Notes: a model not told the origin generated them from the sequence alone. DNA of 64,000 nt from Mesostigma viride (GCA_009746045.1 RPFO01000164.1:1547899-1611898), one strand, 5' to 3'. Shown: positions 29,206 to 38,771, counted from the stretch's first letter. Numbers and translations: made by a program.

Positions 29206-29880
29206 CCAGGCGATCACCACCCGGCAGGATACGCGGTGCTCTGGCCAGTCATTCCTCTGGCAATCCTTTCCACAGTACCTTACAGAAAGGCACCCCCCAC
29301 ATTTCAATATCTTTGTTTCGTCTTTCCCCCTTCGGCACCATGAGCACCTCTTGGCCTCAATATCAGCGGCATAGCTGACCGGGCCGTCGGTTAACCCGAA
29401 CATCTCTACCGCAGCCTCTGCTAAAGATGGGTCGAGGATAAACTCCCCGCCCAGAATGCAGCAACCATGGGCGGGGACCGCCTGGTGCAGATTCTGAAAA
29501 AAACCATCCTCCCGTAAAAGGGAGAGGTTGGAAACGAAACTTGATGGCCTCACATAGGGGCACATCAGACAGAATAACCACCTTCTTACGACTTCGGACG
29601 GCTCGGCAGCAACCAGGCAAAGCAAGAGGTTTGCGTGCTCGTCCGAAGTCTCGAAATCAAAGGTATTGCCGACGGTTGCGCCTAAATTTTGCGCGCAGTG
29701 CGACATGAACTCTCTGGCAACGGCCAGGAGCGTCGGTAATGCCTCGGAGTTCATACCCCCCAGGCTTTCTGCCCTCAGAACCTCCAGCATCCTTTCGTCC
29801 GTAATGTCTTGGCAAGACATTCCCGGATGGAAAGGCACGCTTCGTGCCTCTTCTGGCGACTGTCCTGAACTATCGGCCAT
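29122..29880 (-). CDS. MYND-type zinc-finger protein
   Basis: About 252 aa from ATG 29880 (a longer frame to 29949 exists). The C-terminus has the MYND pattern 'CSWCRRGKDETKILKCGGC' then 'VRYCGKDCQ' and 'HRVSC', spaced C-x2-C...C-x2-C...C-x3-C...H-x3-C. MYND fingers bind proline-rich peptides in transcription or chromatin proteins. The N-terminal part is helical and unrecognised. Its 3' end is partly duplicated downstream. Confidence 0.7.
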   Translation of the reverse strand: MADSSGQSPEEARSVPFHPGMSCQDITDERMLEVLRAESLGGMNSEALPTLLAVAREFMSHCAQNLGATVGNTFDFETSDEHANLLLCLVAAEPSEVVRRWLFCLMCPYVRPSSFVSNLSLLREDGFFQNLHQAVPAHGCCILGGEFILDPSLAEAAVEMFGLTDGPVSYAADIEAKRCSWCRRGKDETKILKCGGCLSVRYCGKDCQRNDWPEHRVSCRVVIAWKRTPVEEQARIMEPKLRAYCAMRAARG

Positions 29881-29965
29881 TTTAGACGGTCCTGTTTTGC
29901 TCCTGTCAGCTGTGTGTGTTACCAGGCTATGGCGTTTCCCTTGGTTCACCGGCCACCTCGAAATT

Positions 29966-30225
29966 ATTAATTCGTGTCCATACCATTTGGCACGGGCCGC
30001 GGGTCACTCTATCAATTTACAGGAGCGCGGCGGGGGGGTCCATACCATTTGGTATGGGCTGCGGGTCACTATATCAAATTACAGGCGCGCGGCAAAGGGG
30101 CTGCACATGTGACGCACAACAGCACATACAGCAGAGGTCCATACAATTTAGTACGGGCGGCGGGTCACTATATCAATTTACGGGCGCGCGGCGGGGGTCC
30201 ATACCATTTGGTATGGTCCTGTCCA
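29966..30225 (+). repeat. Imperfect tandem repeats (60-80 bp) with 'ATACCATTTGGTA'
   Basis: Four units share 'gtccataccatttggtatgg', 'gcgggtcactatatcaattta' and 'ggcgcgcggcggggg'. The sequence CCATACCATTTGGTATGG is itself a dyad. The array lies upstream of the MYND gene and covers its promoter region. Confidence 0.8.
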
Positions 30226-30594
30226 GGTGACGCACGACGGCACACACACGCCCGTCAGGGTCGTCTGTTAGCAGCTAGCAGACGGGTGGGTACCCCCCGC
30301 TACATGTTACGGGCGCCAGTTTGTACGCTTTGTGTCGTCGGGCGGCTGGATGCTACTGGAAGATATTTTTGAAGGACCCGTACGCACCTTGTTGGCTTTC
30401 AGACGCGTACACGGGGACCAGGAGGGGATCTCGGGAATGATATTTGCGGGCACTGTGAGAGAATGTTCTGGTAGGATCACAGATGTCAAATCCGATTTAC
30501 CCGTTATATCCGCCTGAACTTGTGGTACTTACTGATATATCATAACCCCATGTGATGGTCCGTTTTGGGAAGGATCACAGGTGTCAAATCTGAT
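30226..30594. other. Intergenic region with a 100-bp-spaced duplication
   Basis: About 57 bp ('ggatcacagatgtcaaat ... ggtactta') at 30473-30530 recurs near 30573-30627 with changes. A minus-strand frame at 30307-30489 has no ATG and is not called. Confidence 0.45.
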
Positions 30595-30882
30595 TTACCT
30601 GTAATATACACTTGGGGTACTTAGTACCTGCTCATACCACGCAAATGTACCCATCAGTGAAATCATCGTTTTCAGCAGGGCAGGCGTTTTTTCCAGCGCC
30701 TCGTCTGTGTTTACCTGTACTGCTAAAAAATCTGGATATTTTGGGGCGGCTGGCGAGGCGGCTACAGGTCGCAACACGAAAATCTGCAGATTTTTATCCC
30801 TAGTGTCTCTTCGTGTGGGCCACGAATACTCAAGTACAAATACCGCCGGCTCTGGTCTCTCAAGTCTCCTCACGTGCGGCAA
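30595..30882 (-). CDS. Hypothetical small protein (95 aa)
   Basis: Protein-like composition ('VFVLEYSWP', 'NLQIFVLRPVAA', 'YPDFLAVQVNT', 'MISLMGTFAWYEQVL') from ATG 30882, divergent from the polyQ KilA-N gene 93 bases away. No known motif. Confidence 0.45.
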   Translation of the reverse strand: MPHVRRLERPEPAVFVLEYSWPTRRDTRDKNLQIFVLRPVAASPAAPKYPDFLAVQVNTDEALEKTPALLKTMISLMGTFAWYEQVLSTPSVYYR

Positions 30883-30975
30883 ACCACTGGTAGCCTCAAG
30901 TTTCTCCCGCCTGCCTGCACACAGCTCGCAACAAAAAAAGGCTCACCAGTCTGCAACAATCGCACGAAAACGAAC

Positions 30976-33186
30976 ATGGCCCAGCAGGCCCGGCTGGTTT
31001 GTTTTTCGGCAAAAAAGCTTGCGGAGGCGCCGTGGCCGTCTGAAACGCGTGGCAAGCGCGTCTACAGCGGCCAGTCCGCTGCGGAGGGCAGCCAGCCGCC
31101 TGAGCAGGCTGCGGTCGAGGTGCAGCCCTCAAAGTCTGTCGACACCAGATCTGAAGCGGAGAAAAAGTGCTTTGGTCGCATTTTCCCCCACGACCTGGAG
31201 GCCAGGTTTCGGCCGTTCTTGTCCGACTATGAATTTTTTTTGCTGGATAAGAACGTGGTTTCTAGAATTCGGGAGGGCGAGTTCAAGGGCTACGTTAATT
31301 GCAGTGCAATGTGCCGCAGCACTGGCAATTCCTACCGCTACCTGCGAACTCAGGCAGTCAAGAAAATACTTAGTTCTGTCAAGTGTGACGACAAGTATCA
31401 TTTTGTAGACGGGTGCAATGAAATTAAGGGGACATATCTCCCAGCAGAGGGGGCGCTGCTTGTTGCCTGCTACCTGTACCCCAGCATGGCAGCCTTTGTA
31501 ATGCAGGTGGGCGCCGACCTTCTTATCAACGACCCAAGCAAGGTTGCCACCCTGGCTGTCAAGTTGGTGCGCACGCGCAACGCTGTGGAGGCAGCAGAGG
31601 CGCAAGAGGAGGATGAGCGTCAGCAGCATCAGCAGCAGCAGCAACAGCAGCAGCTGCAGCAGCAGCTGCAGCAGCACCTGCAGCAGCACCTGCAGCAGCA
31701 CCAGCAGCAGCAGCAGCAGCACCTTCAGCAGCAGCTGCAGCAGCAGCTGCAGCAGCACCAGCAGCAGCAGCAGCAGCAACAACAGCAGCAGCTGCAGCAG
31801 CACCTGCAGCAGCACCAGCAGCACCTTCAGCAGCACCTTCAGCAGCAGCTGCAGCAGCACCAGCAGCAGCAGCAGCAGCAGCTGCAGCAGCACCTGCAGC
31901 AGCACCTGCAGCAGCACCAGCAACAGACACAGCAGCTGCAGGTGCTGCAACAGCATGTGGGCGCGCTTCAAACCGATGTCGACAGGCTGTGTGAGCGCTT
32001 GGTGACGCGACTTGACGAGAGCTGCCGCGCACTGGAGGTGCTTCAGTCCAGGTTTGCATCCATCGGCGAGCAGACCACAAGGAGGGCGGACAAGATGGCT
32101 GTAATGGAGCTCATGCAGCGTATGAGCAACGAGTTGGAAATCTCCAAGTACAAGATCCTCGTGGATGCCAACCAAGCATTGCATGTGGAGAGAACCAAGT
32201 CGCTGTCCTGGTACCACAGCAAGGCTCTGGAGCAGCTTTGCTGCAACACGCCTCTGGACGCGACCTGCTTTTTACAGCGCCAGCCCACTGCCCCCCTTGC
32301 CGGCATGTTTGCCGAGTACCAGCAGGAGCAACGAGGCGGCATGTTTGACGAGCACGCCTATCAGCAGGAGCAGCAGACAAGCGTGTTTGGTGACTCCCAG
32401 TACCAGTATGGGGGGGGTCTTGCGGCCGCCGGCATGCCGTTAGGTAAGCAGTGCGTGCAAGCTGTTCCTTTGTGCATTCAGTGTTTCTGCGCAAGTGCCC
32501 CCTCTTCATATTTGCGTGTATGCTAATGCTGGATCCTATCATTGTACTTGCCACTGTGTGCGTTTCGCGCAGGCTCGTCCACCCCTGCCCCTGACGCTGT
32601 TGACGCCGTTGCTGCGGGCGCGTCCCCCGTTACAGCAGCCGTGCCTGCACCTGCTGGCATCGCACTTGCTAACGGTGGCGCCACCGACATAGCCACTCTT
32701 GCTGCACCATCCGCGCCTGCCGGAGCCCCCTCTGCGCCTGCCGCTGGTGCTGTGGTGGCGCGTCCCTCTGTGCCTTCTGCCCCCCCGTCTGTGGCTGCCG
32801 GAGGCCCCTCTGCGCCTGCCGCTGGTGCTGTGGTGGCGCGTCCCTCTGTGCCTTCTGCCCCCCCGTCTGTGGCTGCCGGAGGCCCCTCTGCGCCCGCTGC
32901 CGGCAAGCGCCCACTGGCCACCAGCGCCCCTGACGTCAACGGATCTGCCGCAAGTGCTGTCACTGCTCAACCTGTTCCACTGCCCAACCCCGCTTGCGTC
33001 ACTGTGATCGGCCTCCCCCCCACCCTGATAGAGAATGTGGTTGACGGGGTGGTGCCCACCAGCGACATGTGCCACTTGAGCGGGCTCAGCATCTCCGCCA
33101 TGGAGGCCGAGATGCAAAGAAATTCCGAGCAGCACAGGGAGAAGAGGGCCAGGATTGACAAGCTGGTCTGTTCGTCCTGCTTGTAA
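30976..33186 (+). CDS. Spliced KilA-N protein with long polyglutamine tract
   Basis: Two exons, 30976-32443 and 32573-33186, give 693 codons plus stop with phase kept across the intron. The KilA-N domain is at about residues 80-200 ('FEG/EFKGYVNCSAMC' region through 'DLLINDPSKVATLAVKLV'). It is followed by about 100 residues of Gln/His/Leu-rich repeat (31620-31930), a coiled coil, and after the intron a Pro/Ala-rich linker with two 26-residue repeats and a short basic C-terminus. It is probably a DNA-binding regulator or nucleoid protein. ATG 30976 is preferred over 30874 because the upstream part is not conserved-looking. Intron-bearing genes are unusual in NCLDV and suggest nuclear expression. 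Confidence 0.7.
31620..31930 (+). repeat. CAG/CTG-rich polyglutamine tract
   Basis: About 310 bp of CAG, CAC and CTG codons within the KilA-N gene. It gives long false frames on both strands. Confidence 0.95.
32444..32572 (+). other. Spliceosomal-type intron, 129 bp
   Basis: Donor GTAAGC at 32444, acceptor TTTCGCGCAG ending at 32572, and a branch-point-like TGCTAAT at 32521, about 50 bases before the acceptor. Removing it joins the polyQ KilA-N frame to the Pro/Ala-rich frame in phase (1,468 + 614 bases, divisible by 3). Without splicing the first frame ends within the intron. Confidence 0.7.
32720..32890 (+). repeat. 78-bp in-frame tandem repeat
   Basis: Two full 78-bp units and a partial third encode 26-residue Pro/Ala/Val-rich repeats in exon 2 of the KilA-N gene. 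Confidence 0.9.
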
Positions 33187-33567
33187 AAGATTGGTCAGGC
33201 TGTCTGTATATGCCTTTTTTAAAAGTCAGGCAGTGAACATTTTAGACGTGAACAAACGCATTTCGATTTAAGCGAGTCTGGCACGCGCATTTAATGGTGC
33301 CATTTTTATGTACGAGTAGGTGTATTGCACTTGGAGGTGCCATTTTATGAACAAGTAGGTGTATATTGTGGGGCCACTTTAAATGATCCCAGAGTGGCTT
33401 TGTTTAACTGTGCAACGGACGAGCTAGCGCCCAATTGGTGCTAATTTAGAATAGTTTTTTATCACCTGGCCACATACAGGCGGGCCCAATACATAGACAT
33501 GCCCAGTTTGTTTATTGAACTATTATTGTTGCGTTAGGCAAATAATTGAATATGGATTGTTAATATA
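33187..33567. other. Intergenic region with short direct repeat
   Basis: 'ggtgccattttatgaacaagtaggtgta' is present twice with changes (about 33295 and 33335). AT-rich, no coding frame. It lies between two converging genes. Confidence 0.5.
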
Positions 33568-34356
33568 TCAATCATCGTCTCCTGGGTGTTTTACAACCCG
33601 TGTGGAGATGCGCTTTTTGGTCTCTGTGTCGCTGTCAGAATCGTCTTTCTCGGGATCGTGGTGAAGGCGCGCATACTTCCAGTAGCTAGATGATCCCACT
33701 CGGAACGTCGGCCTGACTTCGCCTTTGTACCAAAAGATCACATCTTCCAATCTGTTCGACCCGCTGGTGTGATCAATGACCAGGCATTCGTAGTTCTGGG
33801 TGCACTCGTTCAGTATGTGACAGAATGCCTCGAAGGTTGGCACAATGCCAAAAAAGTTCTTGTACAGCTTCTCCCTGTTCATGATGATGTTTTCCTTCAG
33901 TGCAAACACGTAATCAATGTTGCTGCGAATAACAGGCCACACGTTCATAGTGTACTGGGTGATAAACAAAAAGAATATGTTCATGTGCCGTCCATTCAGA
34001 GCTATCTCCTGTATGCACGGGTCGCGCATCACCGAAGAGTCGTACACGCAATCGTCCATCACGACAAATGCGTGAGAGCTGTCCCCTTTCTTAGCTTTTG
34101 CCTTCTGGTTTTTTATCAAAGCCTTTAGGGCTCCGCGGTTGAACTGGTTGTAAATAAAAAGGGACGGGATGTATTTCCCCCAGTGTTTGTTAGACCCTTC
34201 TGTCCCAGACAACACGATGCCAGAGGGGATGTGACGCTTGTAGTACATCAGATCCGTCGCCAACGTGGTTTTGCCAGACCCGCGTTTTGATACTATGCAC
34301 ACCACGCTGTCATCTTTGATGCGGGACGGATCGAACTTTCGCAAGTTGACATCCAT
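33568..34356 (-). CDS. A32-type genome-packaging ATPase
   Basis: 262 aa. Walker A 'GSGKTT' at residues 26-31, Walker B 'VVMDD' at 98-102, and the sensor-like 'FLFITQYTMN' near 130, typical of the FtsK/HerA-superfamily A32 ATPases of NCLDV. It pumps the genome into the preformed capsid. The length is normal for the family and the frame is intact. It is followed by the JAMM gene in the same orientation. It is one of the most reliable NCLDV hallmarks here. Confidence 0.92.
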   Translation of the reverse strand: MDVNLRKFDPSRIKDDSVVCIVSKRGSGKTTLATDLMYYKRHIPSGIVLSGTEGSNKHWGKYIPSLFIYNQFNRGALKALIKNQKAKAKKGDSSHAFVVMDDCVYDSSVMRDPCIQEIALNGRHMNIFFLFITQYTMNVWPVIRSNIDYVFALKENIIMNREKLYKNFFGIVPTFEAFCHILNECTQNYECLVIDHTSGSNRLEDVIFWYKGEVRPTFRVGSSSYWKYARLHHDPEKDDSDSDTETKKRISTRVVKHPGDDD

Positions 34357-34410
34357 ACCTAGAACAGGCCTAGAGAGAAATTATTGCCACGTGAACGAGC
34401 CGCGTTTCAA

Positions 34411-35082
34411 CTAGCGGCACTGAAACAGCACCTCCACCGTGGGGTTGACCCCCCAGGGGAATAGTGTCACTGCAAACCCCGTGTCGCCCGCTACCTTTAG
34501 CCACTGCGTCTTATGCCACTCTTCGTGTGTCCTCTTTTCGTCTTCGTTTTTTGAAGTGATGTAACGAGAGGCAAACTTGTCCTGGAGCGCGCTGAACAAA
34601 TCCTGGATGGCTTGGCACTCTGAATCGAACGCCCCCTTGTCCTGTGCCCGACGCATGCGCAACACCAATGAAGGAGACAAGCACACGACAAACGTGCCAA
34701 GCAGGCTGAACACCCAATGAGACAGGTTATCTGTCAAGGCGTCCTCGAGGAACACCCGGATGTCAACATCGCTTGGACAAGCCAGCGAGCACTCGTCCAT
34801 TGTGCATTTGGAAGGGTGAGTGTGCCATTCGATTATACCGTGCGGTGTCTCCACGTCATTTGTCCCGCCCACGTTGGTGTGCTTGTTGCTGTCCAGCGTC
34901 AAATTGCTTGTATCAATAGAAAATGTCCCGCCTCTTTCGGTCCCCGAGTTCATCGAGTCCACAATGTTTTGAAATGCGGATGGCTTTAGGTGCAGTTTAA
35001 CCCTTTGCGCGCCCCCCTTGTTGCAATTGGCCGTTGCAGATGACAATATCTTTTGACCGTTTTCTGAAATGATGACTTGCAT
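34411..35082 (-). CDS. JAB/MPN (JAMM) metallopeptidase-like protein
   Basis: 223 aa from ATG 35082, which sits just after a TATA-like 'ggatatacg' on the minus strand; a longer frame to 35136 is less likely. The motif is E-W-H-T-H-P near residue 85 followed by 'PSDVD' 13 residues later. This fits the zinc-binding H-x-H-P...S-x2-D of JAMM peptidases with a six-residue insertion. Cellular relatives remove ubiquitin or process polyproteins. With the RING and F-box genes nearby it suggests interference with host ubiquitin. Virion protein processing is the other option. Confidence 0.65.
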   Translation of the reverse strand: MQVIISENGQKILSSATANCNKGGAQRVKLHLKPSAFQNIVDSMNSGTERGGTFSIDTSNLTLDSNKHTNVGGTNDVETPHGIIEWHTHPSKCTMDECSLACPSDVDIRVFLEDALTDNLSHWVFSLLGTFVVCLSPSLVLRMRRAQDKGAFDSECQAIQDLFSALQDKFASRYITSKNEDEKRTHEEWHKTQWLKVAGDTGFAVTLFPWGVNPTVEVLFQCR

Positions 35083-35107
35083 TACGTATATCCAAGTAGC
35101 AACCGAT

Positions 35108-35251
35108 TTAAAAATCCTCATCTTCATCGACAACAACCTCCTCCTCCCTTACGTCATCGTCATCAGGGATGGTTTGTTTGGTTGACGGGCGAAGAACGTT
35201 ACTGCCTAGCTTTACCGACTTGGTCCTCGCGACCTCTGTGTCCGCGGGCAT
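35108..35251 (-). CDS. Small acidic protein (47 aa)
   Basis: ATG 35251 opens a frame with a Thr/Lys-rich N-terminus and a strongly acidic tail ('PDDDDVREEEVVVDEDEDF'). It lies just upstream of the JAMM gene in the same direction and overlaps the uncertain 5' end of the plus-strand gene. Function unknown. Confidence 0.4.
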   Translation of the reverse strand: MPADTEVARTKSVKLGSNVLRPSTKQTIPDDDDVREEEVVVDEDEDF

Positions 35252-35967
35252 GGGTCGCGGGGGCGGTGGCGGCTCACAGCTACCTGGACGGTGTGGAGCG
35301 TTTAGATCCGCCAATCTTAGTAGACGGCGGTCACGGCGCAGCCACATCCGGTATAGAAGCGGGTCAGACGTTTGACCCGCTTGATGTCGGCGTTATCTAT
35401 CCGTGGACATACTTGCACATGTCAAACGACCCGCGTGGGGCTGTGGATCCAAGGACAGGTGCCAAGCACCTGCCCAACACCGCCTACGCCGACGGAAGCC
35501 CTGGTCTCAGGGTGCTCAACCCCATTTATCCTCGCGAGGAGATCGTGTGGCTGTACGACAATGACAAGATAGGCGATGACGGGTCCTTTGAAACTGTGGG
35601 CGACGAGCATAACGGGTATGGGAAGAGATTGTGGATGTTCCAGCAGGTGATGAAAAAGAAAATGACGCAGAAGGAGCTAGACGATGCGCTGAAAGAGGAG
35701 AAGAATGCATCACTTGAAATTGTGATTGATAACCTGAAAGAGATACTGGAAGGAAACAAGCGCATATCCGCCCCGCCTTTGTGCACTGGCCGTCCCAAGC
35801 GGTCGTGTGCTGTGAAACCTGACAAGGTCCCTATTCTGTTAGATGACGTGGATCTTGAAAACCTACAGAGAGCTGCGCAGGCCAGCGACTTGGATGCAAA
35901 GAAATTAGACGAGCTTGGACGTTTGTTGGAAGAGTATGTGGAATGGATGCACAGTGACGCATTTTAA
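35250..35967 (+). CDS. Hypothetical protein, start uncertain
   Basis: From about 35281 the frame to TAA 35965-35967 is protein-like: a Pro-rich N-terminal half, then a helical, charged C-terminal half ('KKKMTQKELDDALKEEKNAS', 'LDAKKLDELGRLLEEYVEWM'). The first ATG in this frame is 35419, which would drop about 45 good-looking residues. An ATG at 35250 is in another frame, so a frameshift in the G-rich stretch 35250-35275 is possible. It lies 16 bases before the next plus-strand gene. No family recognised. Confidence 0.5.
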
Positions 35968-35983
35968 TTTCTTTTAGTATGAT

Positions 35984-36652
35984 ATGTCAAACGGCAACAC
36001 TATGATGGGATCACGCTGCAACCCAGTCATGAGCACAAGCGACGAGTACATTGGGGTCACGTCCAGGCCAGACGTGTACGATACTATCTGCGGGGACGAA
36101 GCCTATCAAAGCCTGACGTCTGCCATGTCAGACGCAATGGGCACCGAAACCGTTGTCGTCCCGTCAAGCGCGTACGACGTGTTCAATATTGACACCAGGA
36201 TTAAGGGTATGGGACTGAGCTATGGAAGCACTTTTGACAATCAAATGGCGTTTGGTGCAGAGAGACTACCAAGACCTGAAGATGTCGTGGGCGCGACGCT
36301 CGACGATCACAAGGTGGGCGTTGGCTTTATCACGTCCAACTCAAAGGACTTCCCCGTGCAAGACATTCAGGTGTTGAGGCCTTACATCCCTGCCCCCGTG
36401 AGCACGGATAACTGGGGAACGATTGGTCTCGCAACCAGGGGCGCGTTTGGTCAGATGCTCACGGACGGGACTCTGCTTATGGACCCTCGGTTCACTCTTC
36501 CCAGTCAGGCCATGGACATGAGTGGAGGGGGGATCTACGGCTTTCCCACTGTGTTGTCCGCCGCCCCGTTGGGCATCTGGGGAGAAGCCGGGTCGGCCCC
36601 AAGCACTAATGTATGGGGGGCGCCTGGCTCGTCAAACGTGTCGGTGTTGTGA
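35984..36652 (+). CDS. Hypothetical, possibly virion protein (222 aa)
   Basis: ATG 35984 to TGA 36650-36652. Gly/Ser/Asn/Thr-rich, low in Lys, no membrane helix, with many short beta-like segments, a composition common in virion proteins. It is in the run of plus-strand genes after the JAMM gene. No motif I can name. Confidence 0.6.
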   Translation: MSNGNTMMGSRCNPVMSTSDEYIGVTSRPDVYDTICGDEAYQSLTSAMSDAMGTETVVVPSSAYDVFNIDTRIKGMGLSYGSTFDNQMAFGAERLPRPEDVVGATLDDHKVGVGFITSNSKDFPVQDIQVLRPYIPAPVSTDNWGTIGLATRGAFGQMLTDGTLLMDPRFTLPSQAMDMSGGGIYGFPTVLSAAPLGIWGEAGSAPSTNVWGAPGSSNVSVL

Positions 36653-36724
36653 GTGTTTGACACTGCGTTTATATGGGGCAAATAAAGGTCGTCGCTGTCA
36701 GGTAGAACGCGGCCAGATCTGCAA

Positions 36725-37192
36725 ATGGACACCGCGATTGTAGTCGAGGAATGGAGGCGCAACATGCGGACAATGACGTCAGAGTACATCGAGATTGATG
36801 ATGCTATTAAGCGGGCGTCCAAAGAACTGCTTCCGCTTAGAAAGCGCAGAACCGCCTTAGAAGGCACAATCATTGACACCATGATGTCCGCTGGCGTGGA
36901 CGCTTGCAACATTTCAGGCACGCGTGACAGACTCATCGTGAAGAAGACGCGAAAGAAGTCGAGCGCTAAGAAGGCGGACCACCTACAGAGACTGGCATCT
37001 TTTTTTGAAGGTGACGAACAGAGGGCGCAGGAGTGCTGGGACTACATTAACAACTCCGACGAGGTGGTTGAGGTTAATCGTCTTAAGCGTCAAACAAAGA
37101 AAGAGAGCAATAAACAGGCGGACAATGAAGGGGAGTTGGAGGAGGGCGAGGTGAGGGACAGTGCGGACGTTGAAGACGCGGAAGACGAATAG
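36725..37192 (+). CDS. Small helical protein (155 aa), DUF5760-like pattern
   Basis: The N-terminal helical pair 'YIEIDDAIKRASKELLPLRKRR' and 'LEGTIIDTMMSAGV' resembles short NCLDV proteins with a conserved 'LRK-R--LE--I---M' helix (DUF5760-like). A basic middle ('KKTRKKSSAKK') and an acidic C-terminus follow. Probably nucleic-acid associated. The similarity is a pattern read by eye. Confidence 0.55.
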   Translation: MDTAIVVEEWRRNMRTMTSEYIEIDDAIKRASKELLPLRKRRTALEGTIIDTMMSAGVDACNISGTRDRLIVKKTRKKSSAKKADHLQRLASFFEGDEQRAQECWDYINNSDEVVEVNRLKRQTKKESNKQADNEGELEEGEVRDSADVEDAEDE

Positions 37193-37195
37193 AGA

Positions 37196-37339
37196 TTACC
37201 TCATGTCTCTCACAAAGTACGCCACTCCAAGCTCCGGGTGGTCATAAAAGCTGCCGTAACAGTTAATTACCCCCCACGCGTGTTCCGCAAGGTACTGCTC
37301 CGGGACAGTGCTGAAGTCGGCTTCGTCCTTGGATGCCAT
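37196..37339 (-). CDS. Small hypothetical protein (47 aa)
   Basis: The frame from ATG 37339 looks protein-like ('AEHAWGVINCYGSFYDHPELG'). Its start codon shares bases with the plus-strand start at 37338 within CCATGG, so only one of the two starts may be used. The RING gene could also begin at 37308. Confidence 0.35.
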   Translation of the reverse strand: MASKDEADFSTVPEQYLAEHAWGVINCYGSFYDHPELGVAYFVRDMR

Positions 37340-38081
37340 GGATCTTGTGGATGGACAGAAAATCTTTGTAAGCCCTGATGAACTGACTTGCTCGATCTGT
37401 CTGAACGCTCTGATCAATCCGGTCGTTATAGAGTGCAACACCAGGGTGCAGGACGGAAAGTGCGAGGCAATGGTGTGCAGACACCCGTGCATGGATCAGC
37501 TAATTGCAAAACAAAAGAATCGAGGGGGGCCGTCGGCGCCCGTTGTGGGCAAATGCATATTGTGCAGGGCGCCATGGCATCGTTACACTTTCAGGTACAA
37601 CGTGAAGGTTGGGTCTCTTACAAACGACCTGATAAGAAGATGTCCCTATTTTCATGACGGGTGCCCTGTGACGGGAACTCACTCCAGTCTGCAAATCCAC
37701 TCAACCTTGTGCGGATATCAAAGATTGGCGTGCCCCAACCGCGCGTACGGGTGCGCTGCCATGGTGCACAGGAAGGACTTCGGGAAGCACAAAGACGAAT
37801 GCGGTCATTTCCCGTGCAAATACTTTCTGGAGAGCGACGGGTGCCGGGCCACGTCAACTCTTGCCGACATAAAGATGCACGAAGACTCGTGCTCTTTTGG
37901 CGCGTACCCTTGCATCAATCTGATCAACAACGTGCGCAAGAAATTGGGCGTGTGGAACACGTGCAATGACAACAACCTGTTGCGATGGAGCTTGTGCGAA
38001 CAGGGAAAGGCGTATTTCCCGGCTGGGTGCGAATGCGGATGTGCGCAGACGGACGCAACCACTAATTCAATTAACGAATAA
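37338..38081 (+). CDS. RING / TRAF-type zinc-finger protein (probable E3 ubiquitin ligase)
   Basis: 247 aa. RING at residues 14-70 ('CSICLNALINPVVIEC', 'CRHPC', 'CILC'), followed by a Cys/His-rich region at 90-190 with TRAF/SIAH-type repeats ('CPYFHDGCPV...H...C', 'CPNRAYGCAAMVHRKDFGKH...C', 'CKYFLESDGCRATSTLADIKMH...C'). RING binds E2 enzymes and the TRAF fingers bind substrates, so a host-directed ubiquitin ligase is likely. The frame is intact. It converges on the acidic gene at 38088. Confidence 0.75.
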   Translation: MDLVDGQKIFVSPDELTCSICLNALINPVVIECNTRVQDGKCEAMVCRHPCMDQLIAKQKNRGGPSAPVVGKCILCRAPWHRYTFRYNVKVGSLTNDLIRRCPYFHDGCPVTGTHSSLQIHSTLCGYQRLACPNRAYGCAAMVHRKDFGKHKDECGHFPCKYFLESDGCRATSTLADIKMHEDSCSFGAYPCINLINNVRKKLGVWNTCNDNNLLRWSLCEQGKAYFPAGCECGCAQTDATTNSINE

Positions 38082-38087
38082 TAATTT

Positions 38088-38771
38088 TTAATTATCAACA
38101 AGTTCATCATCTTCTTCTGTTTCGTCATTGTCCTCGTCTGACTCGTCTGACGATTGCTCAAAAATTGAGAGCAGAGCACTCTCTCCTATCCTTGGTATGT
38201 TGTGCTTCAAATATACAAGCAGCGGGTCGGTAGGGTCCCACTGCAACCACCGCTCAAACGCAGTGACCATGTCAGCACACGATTGGCATTTGCACGTTGG
38301 CTCTGGGATCCCGTGCGCGGTCATTTCTGCGCATTCATCTCCCTCCTCTTTCTTGTCCTCTTCTTCACTCGATTCGTCTTCTTCTTGGACTTCATCACTC
38401 TCGCTATCCCCGTCTTCGTCCTCGTGCTCCCCGTCTTCGTCTCCTTCGCTCTCCTCCTCCTCGCCATCGCTGCCGGTGTCCTCGTCCATTTCGTCTCCTC
38501 GTTCAATGAGGATTTTGACGGCAGCCACCTCCTCTTCAAGTAATGGCCTGTCCATGTAAGTCATTGTCTCGGCGAGGAGTGCAGCATGCAGCGTGCACGC
38601 CACGTGCTGATTGCGCACTGCATCTGCGTTGTGGGATACGTAGACAGCCGCCCTCTCGCAGGCGACGGATAAGAGGTTGCAGATGAGTGCATCGATCGTG
38701 GTCTTGTCGACGTTGCTGAGTTCAAACGTCGGAGAAGCGCCGGACAACCCGGTTTTCATAAATTGGTACAT
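38088..38771 (-). CDS. Acidic hypothetical protein (227 aa)
   Basis: The N-terminal 95 residues are helical ('LICNLLSVACERAAVYVSHN', 'NQHVACTLHAALLAETM'), with spacing that recalls a histone-fold-type helix bundle, but this is uncertain. Residues 97-145 are almost all Asp/Glu/Ser. A Cys-containing helical segment ('CKCQSC') and an acidic C-terminus follow. Such proteins may act as chaperones for basic or DNA-binding proteins. Confidence 0.55.
   Translation of the reverse strand: MYQFMKTGLSGASPTFELSNVDKTTIDALICNLLSVACERAAVYVSHNADAVRNQHVACTLHAALLAETMTYMDRPLLEEEVAAVKILIERGDEMDEDTGSDGEEEESEGDEDGEHEDEDGDSESDEVQEEDESSEEEDKKEEGDECAEMTAHGIPEPTCKCQSCADMVTAFERWLQWDPTDPLLVYLKHNIPRIGESALLSIFEQSSDESDEDNDETEEDDELVDN

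Noticed and set aside
30307-30489. Minus-strand protein gene upstream of the MYND-proximal repeats
   Set aside because: Composition is plausible but there is no ATG, and its 5' end lies in a local duplication; support is too weak.
31559-32217. Long minus-strand and alternate-frame ORFs over the CAG tract (poly-Leu, poly-Ala, poly-Ser)
   Set aside because: They are mirror readings of the polyglutamine repeat of the KilA-N gene and have no independent start, motif or promoter.
34717-34989. Plus-strand ORF within the JAMM gene
   Set aside because: Antisense shadow of a gene with a clear catalytic motif.
38128-38559. Ser-rich plus-strand ORF
   Set aside because: Antisense of the Asp/Glu-rich segment of the 38088-38771 gene.
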